Shown in pieces: positions 11,441-21,960 of a DNA stretch of 64,000 nucleotides; the stretch's first letter is position 1; every line of letters begins with the position of its first letter. This stretch comes from Cinnamomum chago (lineage: Eukaryota; Streptophyta; Magnoliopsida; Laurales; Lauraceae): the NCBI GenBank assembly GCA_038049695.1, contig CP142452.1, forward strand, positions 93,255,501-93,319,500, written 5' to 3'. A program made the position numbers and the translations under genes. The notes beneath the pieces are model-generated. The model was not told the DNA's origin and ran no database searches. It was given only the letters and a program-made list of their open reading frames with translations.

Positions 11441-11444
11441 GTAA
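10665..11444 (+). CDS. Kinase-less BIR-like LRR membrane protein (truncated duplicate)
   Basis: The predicted product has 259 residues. BIR proteins are LRR receptor-like pseudokinases that bind BAK1 at the plasma membrane and restrain immune and brassinosteroid signalling. This copy starts at an ATG in a good context (GCAGCCATGGCG). It has a signal peptide (about 1-33), an LRR N-terminal cap (EDDVRCLQ to CWNE), about five LRRs with LDLSNNALTGAIP and LDLSSNRFSGPIP, and a membrane helix near the end (LIIIIAAGISGAGASLLLGF). It stops after RSAQ, where the copy's homology with 62545 ends. The whole kinase-homology region is missing. Against copy 2 it carries a small in-frame insertion after CWNE. 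The ectodomain frame is intact, so it could give a membrane-held decoy; it may equally be an untranscribed relic. Confidence 0.75.
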   Translation: MARGRTRQSEKKGICNQIYAIIFFCCIAAAVVAEDDVRCLQGVKSIDSQNKLDWNFSNSTVGFICHFVGATCWNENENEGRLIDLRLPRMGLSGEIPSSLQYCKSMNTLDLSNNALTGAIPTEICDWLPYLVNLDLSSNRFSGPIPPELFNCKYLNTLRLNDNELSGNIPYQLSRLNRLKKLSVANNRLSGTIPAFLSEFEPADFDGNDLCGDPLGSNCSGGLRKTSLIIIIAAGISGAGASLLLGFVLWRWCFVRSAQ

Positions 11445-11990
11445 TAAATTGCCTATTCATCACAAATTAAAAGACATAATTTTGATGCCTCAAAATAATG
11501 ATTATATATAAATTGTCTATCCATTTTTTTGTATTGCAATTTATGCTCGAGATAAAAGATACGTATTATTTTGCCAAAAATGTAAATAGTGTTCGGAGAG
11601 AACAAGATAATGAAAGATTAAATTATGCCAACTGTACATATGGAAATTTAATTGGAAAAAATTCTCTTGTTGGTATGTTGTTATGCAGTGATATAAAAAT
11701 TAAAGCAGATTTACATAAACAAAAGAAAATTGGTAAACAAGAGTTAGGCGATTTTTACTATCAATTTGGCTATGAACCCCTACAAAATCCATCTTATAGA
11801 ATTCATAAAACATATCATCACTCTAAAAAGAAAAAGTATTTTAATAATGAAAAACCATATAAATGACATAAAAAATATTATAAGAAAAGAAAAAAAATGA
11901 ACACTTCTATAAGAAAAGAAAATCAAGCTCTTCTTCAAAAAATAAAACTAATAAATCAAATTATACATGTTAAAAATGTGGAAAAGAATG

Positions 11991-14900
11991 TGTGAGGCCC
12001 CACCCCTTGTGGGCCCTCAATTTGAATTTTTAATAGTAATTAATAGGGTATATTAGCTAATTATACTAATTAGTGGGTTAGTAAGGGTAGATGTATATTT
12101 TCCTAAGTTTGAGTTATATTAATCTAGTTGTGTTAGTAATAGAGTTAATAGGAGTCCTTGTGCAATTTCTAGGGTTAGTTGTGAGTGAATGACCTAGCTA
12201 GATATTAGTATTATCTATAGGGGGTATCCCTTAAAGAACCTTCTAGAAACCCCACCTAAAGACTTAAATGCCCTCTACCCTAACCCTAATCTTATACAAA
12301 CTAGAAGGGTATTTCAGTCCCTAACCAAACCCCCAACTTATAAATATTGCACATTTCCCAAGTCACTCCTTAACTACTATTCATCTTCTTCATTTCCCCT
12401 CTCCTTTATCTCTTCTAGACCTAAGTTCTGGGCTGGTTTTGTGAATGAGAAGACCCTAGGAGCTGGGATTTCTTCCTACTTTGGCTTGGTTCTTTCTCTC
12501 TTCTCTCTCTCTCTACAATCCCTCATTTCAAACAAGGCAAGTGCAATATACCTATTTAACATAGAATATATGTTTCTATTTCTTTTGATTCTGCATTTTT
12601 AATTTAGTTGATGTACATATGCTAGATCTACCTATGAGCTTAGTATTGATGGGTTTTTGGCATTGATGGATGAGATTTACCCATTTGGAAGATCAATGGC
12701 CCATTTAGTGTTGGATAGTAGTACATTGAAGTGTTTTTATGTTTTATATTGTTTTGGTGATGTTTGGGCGAGATTGGAGGAGGTCTAATGGAAAAATGGG
12801 TTGAAGGAGATGAAACCCTGAAAATTGGGTTTTCTGTACTCTGCGTGTGCCCGGTCGACCGAGCACACTGAAACTGAGAAAATACAGGTCTCAGTTATTT
12901 TTCCTGCAGAATCAAAAGTTCAGTGTGCGCGGTCGACCGAGCCCTGCTCCAGGTCGATCGAGCACACAGACTCTGCAGAGATTGATTGGGAGCTGGATTT
13001 TCCCTCAGACCCAAAAATCTAGTGTACTCGGTCGACCGAGCTCTGCTCCGGGTCAACCGAGCACACAGGGTTTGCAGTGGATAGGGCTGAGAGCTGGGAC
13101 ATCATTTTTCCAGGTTTTCTGTGTATGCGGTCGACCGCCCAAGCCAGGAGGTCGACCGGACACACAGGAAATTCTCGGAGAATGGATCATGCCTGCCAGG
13201 TGCCTGACCCAACTTTTCCAGTGCACTCGGTCGACCGACCAGGCCAGGAGGTCGACCGAGCACACTGCACACAAGGTCGACCTGGGGGTCAACATCCAGT
13301 GTACTCGGTCGACCGAGCCCTATGCCAGGTCGACCGAGCACACTGTGTACAGTGATTTTCCAGTTTTCAGTATTCTGAAGATGTGATCATTTGTGAGGCC
13401 CATTGACCATCCAAATGGACTTCTATTAATGTGCCAAGCCCGAGTCAATGGTGTGGCTCAACCTTGACTTGTGGGGACCACCAAGTAGGGTTTCGGTTGT
13501 TTAATCTACGATGATTCGATCTTTAAACGTTGTCAATGATGCCCCTAACCTCAAGAGCACCAAACACAGTATCCTTTGGCATCTGAGACCCCATTTAGAG
13601 ATCAAGTTACCTGAGATGGACCTGAACCTGAACGTGATCCAATACCTAGGTTGGACTATTGTTATTTTCTCTATTGATTTTCATATTTGAAGTTCATACT
13701 TCACCTTTCTTATTACTGTCACTCTTATACCCTTACTGTAGCTGATAACTGTTAATTAAATGGAAATGGATGTCCTGAACCTAGGATATCTTAGAGGTGA
13801 CCCGATAGTGTGATTGGGAGAACACTGACCCGTGTCTGTGGCTAGGCGGACCTTTTTATGGCCTAAGTATGGATTTGTTATACCTTAGAATTGGAGAGGT
13901 GTATTGTATTAGACTTATAACGCATTTTGGATAAGAATGGACTGTTTATCAGTGGAAATGGACTTATTACCTCGTTTGGACTGTTTTAGACCAGGCCATG
14001 TGTTGATGAGCCTTGGTATGGATCCAACGAATGGGCTTAGACTTGGATTGCGATCCATTGACTGAACTGATAATTGAACCTCTTAGAGACATTGTTAGGA
14101 CCTTATTCACGCAAGGCAAAACCTAGACAGATACAGACCTTTAGAGTTTTCCTTGAGTTGGCATAGACATTCACTTGGTTGATTTAAGCTCAGTTTTTGG
14201 ACTGATCATCCCTGGTATGAGCTATTTACGAGTGTTGAGTGAGCTATCATGATGAACTATGTTTAGACGGACGGTGTGATACCGAGTCCAGTCTCCCCGA
14301 GTGATGAGCGTGGTGAGACTGTTGAGTGTTTTGCGGGGTTAGTTATCCCCAGCATTTGTGAGATTTCCCGCCGCAACTGTGTTCAGTATGGGAGGGCCGC
14401 GGCATAATATCCCGCGGTATCCAGCTCGTGTGAATGTGCCATATTATTTTAGACTAGATGCTATATTTATTCTGATTCTATATGTTTATTTGCTCAACTG
14501 CCTAGATCATGTATCTTGATACTCTTTAACTGTGTAATTGTCTTTACTCTATTTGATATATATGTCCTATGTTACTTGTATACTGTTACTTGCCAGATCT
14601 TTAGATCTGACCCATTTTGGTGCTTAGGTCTCAACCCCGAGTACGTGGACGATGCGCTTGCACTCATAGAGGCGCCCGTAGCTGGAGATTTCGGTTGGGG
14701 ACCGGCCGACCCAGATGTCGAGTCGGACGTTGGAGAGCCGTTACCTGGGCTTTGAGTGTTCATCCTTGTTTGGGTTTTGAGCGATTTTGTAATGAGCTAG
14801 GTAGCAGTTAAAATGTAATTAACTTTTGTTCTTAACAATTGATACTTTTAAACTAGACTACAGTCCTGCTCTTATTTGATATATTATGATACTCATTGCT

Positions 14901-15077
14901 TCTGTTTCACTTCTTACGCTTCCACAATTTAACCGTTGTTACCACATTGTTCAAAAGTTTTAAATTGGACCTCACTGCAGACCTACGATCTTGGAAGTTC
15001 TCGAATTTTTCGGGAAGTAACGCGCCAACTTCGGGTATTCCGACGACTTTCTCGATATCCGGAATTGGGGCGTTACA
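11991..15077 (+). mobile_element. Solo LTR B1 (long Ty3-type LTR, 3087 bp)
   Basis: The element begins TGTGAGGCCCCACCC and ends GGAATTGGGGCGTTACA. It is flanked by a perfect 5-bp duplication, GAATG (11986-11990 and 15078-15082). There are no gag/pol domains and no second LTR, so it is a solo LTR. Seen inside: a TATA-like CTTATAAATATT near 12337, a CT-rich leader, AAGGCAAGTGC near 12534, a GGTCGACC hairpin array (12845-13346) and a 45-codon acidic frame (14621-14755). Related copies lie at 18176 and 54227. Termini and length suggest a Tekay/Del-like chromovirus, which is an inference. Confidence 0.9.
12845..13346. repeat. GGTCGACC stem-loop array in LTR B1
   Basis: Ten exact copies of the self-complementary octamer GGTCGACC, plus near variants, were counted by eye. 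They are arranged in pairs: GTGTACTCGGTCGACC at about 13300 is followed after about a dozen bases by GGTCGACCGAGCACAC, which is complementary to it. Each pair can fold into a stem of about 16 bp. Spacers with CTGCAGA and GGGAGCTG-like motifs separate the pairs. Confidence 0.85.
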
Positions 15078-17694
15078 GAATGACATTTTGCAAATAACTG
15101 TTTTGATAAAGATTTCAAAAAGAAAATAAATGAATTAGAATATCATTCTCATAATTTAGAAGATGATAAAGAAATATGTGTATGTTGCAAAAGCGACGAA
15201 AGTTACTATGATTCTTCATCATCATCCTCATATTTCTCAATAAATGTATTAAATGCTCAAGATGAATTACTTCTAGAATTAATAGAAAACATTTCATCTG
15301 AAGAAGAAAAAAAAAATTATAGAAACATGCTTGAAAATAAATCCTCAGAAAAACCTTCTAAGAAAAATAAAGATTTTGAACCAATTTAAATGAAAGATAT
15401 TCTCTCTCAAAAATTAAACTCTTCAAAACCTTTAACCGTTCAAGACCTTCAAAATAAAGTAACTGAAACAAAACATGGAATTGCTTGATTAAAAGAAGAA
15501 GGAACTCAGGAAATTGCTAAATTAAGAACCAGAATTGAAATCCTTTAATTAGGAAAAGAAATAGATACAAACAATCAAGAAGACGCCAATATCGAAAAAC
15601 TAAATCCAAGAATTTGCAAATTCCATCATAAAATATCATTATCATAAATGGTATACAACTATAACTCTAAAAATCAAAGAATTTAATATATTTGTTGATT
15701 GTTTAATTGACAATGGAGCCGACGTAAATTGCATGTGAGAATGATTAATTCCTACAAAGCATTTTGAAAATATAAAAAATTACACAATTGGTACTGCAAA
15801 TGGAAAAAATATAATAGTCAATTATAAAATCCCAAATGCACATGTGTACAAAAGTGGAAAATGCATTCAAACTTCATTCGCTGTAACAAAAGTATTAACA
15901 AATGATGTCATCCTAGGAACTCCTTTTTTATTAAAAATTCAGCCATTTTCCATAAATACAAACGGAATTCATGCATTAATTGATGACAAATCAATAAATT
16001 TTGAATTTATAGAAAGCCCACGGCTTGGAAGAATCAATGTAATTAATTTTTAATTGCATACATATTGATATTTCCAAAAACAATTTTATTGCATCAATAA
16101 AGCTGTTCAATGACTATTAACTATTTTAATTTCTCTTCCCATAGGGAAACATCCATGTCTAAGAATAAAGGCAAACAACCAATAGAGTGCAATAAAGTAT
16201 CTGTCCTTGCTAATGAAGAACCTCCTTTTCAAATTCCTTTCTCATCCTTCTATCATGCCTCCTCTGCGACTTCTCAAATTCTTATTGACAACATTTGGAG
16301 TGCAAGTCTTTCTGGCTAATGTAATTCCCTAATGCGAAAGCACCTCTCTTGTTTGACCAATCATATCAAATATTAGAAGCAAGATTCAAATGTTAGTACA
16401 ATAATGTGCACCGTCATTTATTCCTCCAATTGAAGACAAAACACAACTCTTGGAAAAGATTAACACCCTTCTTCCAGATGATTTAGCTGCAAGAATTAGA
16501 GAAGAAACTCTATCTTGTTAGATAATGGAGCGTTTAATGCATCAAGCATGCTACCTCAGCTAGGCCACTGGTTTTTCAAAAATGTTCTTACCAGCGGAAG
16601 AGTTCGATATTTCTTATATTCGATAGCCTCCCATTGACAAGCCTACTTAGAAGTACGGGAAAGGAAGGTACGAGCATGTAAAAAGGGACTATAAAAACAA
16701 AAACAAAAAATCTGACACCCAGAAGATCAATAATGAATAGGGAAAAATTGAGCAACGATTGATCATAAGTTGTTCTATGTTAGGCAAGTTAGTCTCAAAA
16801 CTTGAAAAGCTAGCTCTATAAGAGTCGCTGACGCCATATGAGAAGAGGTTACGTTGACATGATACTAATTCAATGGAGAACTTTCTTGACACCCTACCTT
16901 TCTTTTTTACGCCCTCTCTCTCTCTCTCTCTCTCTCAGCTCTTCATTAGGGCCCGTAAGGTAATTTACTTTTAAAATAAAGTGGAGTGACGTGAAATGAA
17001 AAGAATGAATAAAATATAAGTGAGTTATGATGGTATTTTATTTTTAGTTGTTTGGGATGGAATATTTTTGACTTTTTGTATGAGGAAATGAAGTTTTTTT
17101 TTCTTTTAGTGAGTAAATGTAGTTGCTTTTTGACTTTTTTTGGAAAAGATGGAAGAAACTTGATGGGATGTTTAACTTGACTTGACTTCACTTGACTATA
17201 TTAGTAAAGTTACCAAATGGGGCCTTACAGTCAACAAAAGAATCACGTTCAAGGCAAGGGGGAAAAATCACATAAAAAATGGGGGCAAATCAAGAGAAAT
17301 TCTACTATACTAAAATACTAGGGAGAAAATCTTCCTAGCTGCCATAATGATGTAAAGGCATCAGTAGGAGATCTAAAAAAAAAAACACTTATGCAATTTC
17401 AAAAGAGCGGTTTATTTCAAAATGGTTATTGTTCTAAATAAGGCTATAAATGAAGTAAAATGCATAATAGTTGTACAGATTTGCATAAAGAGGCTTACCA
17501 CCGCTTAAGACACCCATGACAAATTCAACTCCCTTACGCTCACTAACGGACACTAATGTGAATAATAATCATCATTCGAACTAAATTCCAATCGTTTTTT
17601 TTAAGCTATATTTTTTCATAAAATTTATTTTGACAATGATTATTATTCCAACAGTACCCATTAGCAGAACATAGCACGCGTTTAAGAATGATCC

Positions 17695-17922
17695 GTCCCA
17701 ACTCGGGAACTTTTTCTCTCAAAGATGCCTGGTCTTTACTTAGGACCAATTTCGTTGTGGTCCCTTGGGCAGGTTTGATCCGGAACAAGTGTCTGCATCC
17801 CAGATTGGCTTGCTTCAGCTGGCGTCTCATCCATAGGAAAACGCCCACTGAGAGCTAAGCTGAGGGGTAGTTTAATGGCTTCCAGATGCAGTTTGTCTTA
17901 ACAATGAAGAAGACGACATCAA
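17695..17922 (+). mobile_element. L1-type LINE, fragment 1 (C-terminal zinc-knuckle region of ORF2)
   Basis: One frame reads SGTFSLKDAW, then PWAGLIRNKC and CFSWRLIHRKTPTES, the conserved region after the reverse transcriptase in plant L1 LINEs (zf-RVT). The LINE is 5'-truncated and enters IPK-flank DNA at about 17694. The frame is broken after RKTPTES. LTR A splits the element at 17923; the text resumes at 23233. No clear target duplication was found between 17694 and 27516. Confidence 0.85.
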
Positions 17923-18175
17923 TGTTACACCCCGACCCAAACTAATCATGATTAAGGCTAATTAATTGAGATTAATGCTAATTAAGCATGGATAAATGGA
18001 TTAATCAAGGTTGATGACCAAAGAGAGACAAATTAGTCTCAAATGATGCATTAAGCATAATGAAATGAAATTGAGTAGGTTAAAATGAGTTTAGACTCAA
18101 ACAAGGTAGACTAAGGACTTTTTCGTAAATACGGGTTTTCACGTATTTCGTCGAATACGGAAATTTTGGACACCA

Positions 18176-21036
18176 TGTGAGGCCCCACCCCTTGTGGGCC
18201 CTCTAATTGATATTTTAAATACTAATTATTGCTAATTATTAGCTAATTATGCTAATTAGGGGTTAATCAGGGTAGTTAGGTATTAATCTCCTAAGTTTGT
18301 GTTAGACTAGTTTAGTTGTATTAGTATTAGGGTTTTATGGAGTCTTTTGTAATTATTCTAGGGTTAATTGGTGAGTGGAGCCCTAACTAGGAATAGAGTT
18401 AACCATAGGGGTTTTTTCCTAAAAAGCACCATTCTAGAACTTTCCTCACCTAAAGACACATTTGCCCCTAACCCTAACCCTAATCTCATACAACCCTAAA
18501 GGCCATTTCAGTCATTAGCCACTCCCCCAAATCTATAAAACCAGCACTATTCCCAAGAAAACCCTACTACTATTCATCTCTCTCATTTCCTTCTTCTTCC
18601 TCTCTCATTTCTTCCCTAAGAGTTGAGCTACTGTTGTGCTGGAGAAATATACCTAGGAGCTGCTATTAACTTCTTCTTCTTGCATTGGACTTGGGATTTC
18701 TCTTCTTCTCTATCTCTCTACAAAACCTTCTCTTCCAAGCAAAGGCAAGTGCACTATACTTTTAGCATAGAATGTATGTGGTTTGTTTCCTTGATTTTGT
18801 GTTTCGATTCAGTCATTAACTTGTGCTAGTTTCACTTTGAGCTTAGTTGTTTTGGATGGTTGGACATTGATGGATGGGTTTCATCCCATTTGGAAGATCA
18901 ATGGGCCTAATTGGTGTTGGATGATGGGCATTGTAGTGGTTTTGTGTTTTTCAATGATTTGGTGAAGTTTGGGAGTGATTGGAGGTGTTTTGGTGGAAAA
19001 TCGGGTTGAAAATGGAAAAATCCCGAAAAGTGGGTTCTGCAGGATTTTTGCAGTGTGCCAGGTCGACCTGACACTACCCAGGTCGACCTGGGTACACTAA
19101 AATCTGCAGAACCAAGTCTCAGTTAGAAAAACTTCTGCATGATATATTTCAGTGTACCAGGTCGACCTAGCCCTGCCCAGGTCGACCCGGGTACACTATT
19201 TCTGTAGAAAACAGCTCCTAGTTAATAATTCCTGCAGGTTGAGTTTTTCAGTGTACCAGGTAGACCTGGCCTTGCCCAGGTCGACCGGGCACACTGAAAA
19301 TCGGGGAAAAATAGCTCCCAGTTAATTCTTCTGCAGAACTGATATTCCCGTGTGCCAGGTCGACCTGGCCCTGCCCAAGTCGACCCGGGTACACTATTTT
19401 TGCAGGAAGTGACTGAAAGTTGGATTTTCTCCTGAAACACAAGAAATGCAGTGGAAAATGTCTAAAAGCTGGGACATCACTCTTTCCAAGATTTTTGGTG
19501 TATGCGGTCAACCACCCAGGCCAGGAGGTTGACCGGACACATTGGGAACCTTTGAAAACAAATTAAGTCTTCCAGGAGGCCTGAACCAGATTTTCCAGTA
19601 CACTCGGTCGACCCACCAGGCCAGGAGGTCGACCGAGCACACTGCACACCAGGTTAACCTGGGGGTCAACCCCCAGTGTGCCAGGTCGACCCAGCCTGTG
19701 CCAGGTCGACCAAGCACATTGAGTTTCAGTGATTTTCCAGTTTTCTCATTTATGGAGTTTTGATCATTTGTGGGGCCCATTGACCATCCAAATGAACATT
19801 TATCAATGTACAAAGCCCGAATCAATGGTGTGGCTCAACCTTGACTCGTGGGGACCACCGATTAGGGTTTTGGTCGTTTAATCTAAGATGATTAGAGCCT
19901 TAAACGTTGTCAATGATGCCCGTAACCTCTGGAGCACCAAACACAGTATCCTTTGGCATCTGAGACTTCGTTTAGAGATCTAATTACCGGAGATGGACCT
20001 GAATCTGAATGTGGTCCATTACTTAGGATTGGACTGTTGTATTTCCCTATTGATTCTCATATTGAAGTTCATAGTTTACTTTGTTTATTACTGTCATTCT
20101 TATATCCTTAGTGTAGTTAATAGCTGTTAATTCATGGAAATGGATGACCTGAACCTAGGATATCTAGAGGTGACCCGATAGTATGATTTGGAGAACACTG
20201 ACCCGTGTTTGTGGCTAGGCGGGCCCTTATTGGGCCTAAGTATGGTTATGTGAACCCTTAAATGGGAGAGGTAGTTTATATTGGGATTATAACTCATGAT
20301 GATTGAGAATGAGCTGTTTATCAGTAGAAATGGATATGTTGCCTCGTTTGGACCATTATAGACCAGGCCATGTGTTGATGGGCCTTGGTATGGATCCAAC
20401 GAGTGGGCTCGAACTTGGATTGTAATCCATGGACGGATGGATGAACATCTTAGAGACTTGGTTAGGATCTTGTTCACGCAAGGTAAAGCCTAGACAGACA
20501 CAGACCCTTAGAGTTATTCTTGAGTCGGCATAGACATTCACTCGGTTGATTTAAGCTCAGCTTGTGGACTGATCATCCCCGGTAGGAACTATTGTGAGTG
20601 TTGAGAAGCTATCATGATGAGCTGTGTTGTTAAGACGGACGGTGTGATACCGGGTCCGGTCTTTGAGTGATGAGTGTGATGAGATTGATGAGTGATTTAC
20701 CAGGGTTTTGAGAGTTTACTTTGTTTTGGGTTTTTGAGAGAATTTTGTAGTGAGCAGGGTAGTTATCAATTATGTAATTAACTTTGGTTCTTAACAACTG
20801 ATACCTTTAAACTAGACTACTGTTTAGCTCTTATTTAATACATATATTGATACTCATTGCTTCCGCTTACTTGTTATGCTTCCGCAATTTAACTATTGTT
20901 AGTATATCGTCCAAAAGTTTTAAATTGGACCTCACGCGGACCTACGATCTTGGAAGTTCTCGGATTTTCCGAGAAGTAGCGCGCCAACTTCGGGTATTCC
21001 AACGACTTTCTCGGTATCCGGAATTGGGGCGTTACA
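18176..21036 (+). mobile_element. Solo LTR B2 (same family as B1 and B3)
   Basis: TGTGAGGCCCCACCCC to GAATTGGGGCGTTACA, with perfect CACCA duplications (18171-18175 and 21037-21041). It is nested in LTR A and shorter than B1 and B3 (2861 bp), lacking a segment before the 3' end that in those copies holds the acidic frame. Seen inside: TATA-like CTATAAAACC near 18533, a telomere-like run of CCCTAA units at about 18465-18485, AAAGGCAAGTGCAC near 18740, and a GGTCGACC array at about 19055-19722. It has no pol domains. Confidence 0.92.
19055..19722. repeat. GGTCGACC stem-loop array in LTR B2
   Basis: About ten exact GGTCGACC plus variants, again as complementary pairs. GTGTACCAGGTCGACC-type left arms face GGTCGACCCGGGTACAC-type right arms. 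Arm bases differ from LTR B1 (CCAGG in place of CTCGG), yet the right arms have changed to match. Spacers share TCTGCAGAA and CTCAGTTA motifs. The two distal pairs (about 19500-19645) align with those of B1 and B3. Confidence 0.8.
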
Positions 21037-21699
21037 CACCAACGTGTGTATCTCGAGTAATACATTAACTTTCGTAATAGACGCGATCTCATTTGACCTC
21101 AAATGGGCCAAATGAGGTTTCATTTGACTCGAAATGTAATAAAGAGTAATAGGAGGGGGCTTTAGTGTGAAATATCCTTATATTAGAATGAAATGAATCA
21201 TTCATTCATTTCCACTTCAAGCAAAACCCTAGACTCCTTTTCTCTTCCAATCTCATTCCTCAAGAGAGAAGCTAGGAGTGATCCCAAGTGGTTTGTGAGG
21301 AGTGTGTTTGCATCTTCATCATCTTCTACAAGTCTTCCTCTCCATTGTTGGAGTGTAGAGCTTGAGAAAGATCTCAAGATTTCTCTCATTGAGCTACAAG
21401 TAAGTACTTGGAACTTTTAATGAGTTTTCAAGTTTCAATGAGTAAGTAGGCATGGTTATTAGCATACATAGCTTATGAGATGTGTCTTTTATGTTTTCAT
21501 GGAGTTAGGGTTTGAAATTTGGGGATTTTAATCTCAACCCAAGCTAAGGAAAAGAGGATTTTGCAACTAAGTTTCAAGAGAGGCAAATATACATTTCTAG
21601 TGATTTATGGCTTTTTAGAACTTGTATGAACTCAAGGAGTTCAAAATGTGGATTTTGGTTCAGAACTTTTGAAGCTCGAAAATGAGCTTCTGGGTGAAT

Positions 21700-21960
21700 T
21701 TCGGCTAGCCGCAAGGCTAACCGAGAAGCTAACCGCCAGAAATCTCCAGATTGGCGAGCTCCTGGAAAGCTGACCGCCAGCTAACCGCCGAATTTCGGTT
21801 AGCCGCAAGGTAACCGCCGAGCTGACCGAAATTGGGTCAGAAATTCCTGTCAGAAAAACCAGCTTATGGAAAGTTGACCGTGAGTTAACCGAACCTGATT
21901 CGGCTAGCCGCCAACAAAGTTTCGGCTAACCGCCAGGTAGCCGCCGAGGTAGCCGAACTT
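21700..21960. repeat. GGCTAGCCGC / GCTAACCGCC array in LTR A
   Basis: Around a dozen short GC-rich units related to GGTTAGCCGC and GCTAACCGCC, in both orientations, stand in an otherwise AT-rich LTR. Their place, after the leader and donor-like site, matches that of the GGTCGACC arrays in LTRs B and C. Confidence 0.7.

Larger units (their letters stand above)
11443..16629 (+). mobile_element. Endogenous pararetrovirus fossil (Caulimoviridae), fragmentary
   Basis: Two separated pieces (11443-11990 and 15078 onward) resemble a plant pararetrovirus. The first holds a lysine-rich coat-protein-like segment (about 11498-11940). The second holds an acidic serine-rich stretch and a retropepsin-like protease domain (about 15650-16051). 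An unclassified tail, possibly of the same origin, runs to about 16629. Reverse transcriptase is not seen. The fossil is fragmentary and broken in many places, hence old; a florendovirus-like origin is a guess. Solo LTR B1 is inserted at 11991-15077 and is therefore younger. The left edge abuts the truncated BIR copy directly; the right edge meets a hAT terminus. Confidence 0.65.

Noticed and set aside
12845-13346. CRISPR-like spacing of repeats
   Set aside because: Repeats are palindromic pairs of variable spacing inside a plant LTR, with no constant direct repeat and no cas genes.
12825-13386. Frames with repeated GRPS or RSTEHT peptides
   Set aside because: Translation of the GGTCGACC array in any frame gives such repeats; no coding signal beyond the repeat.
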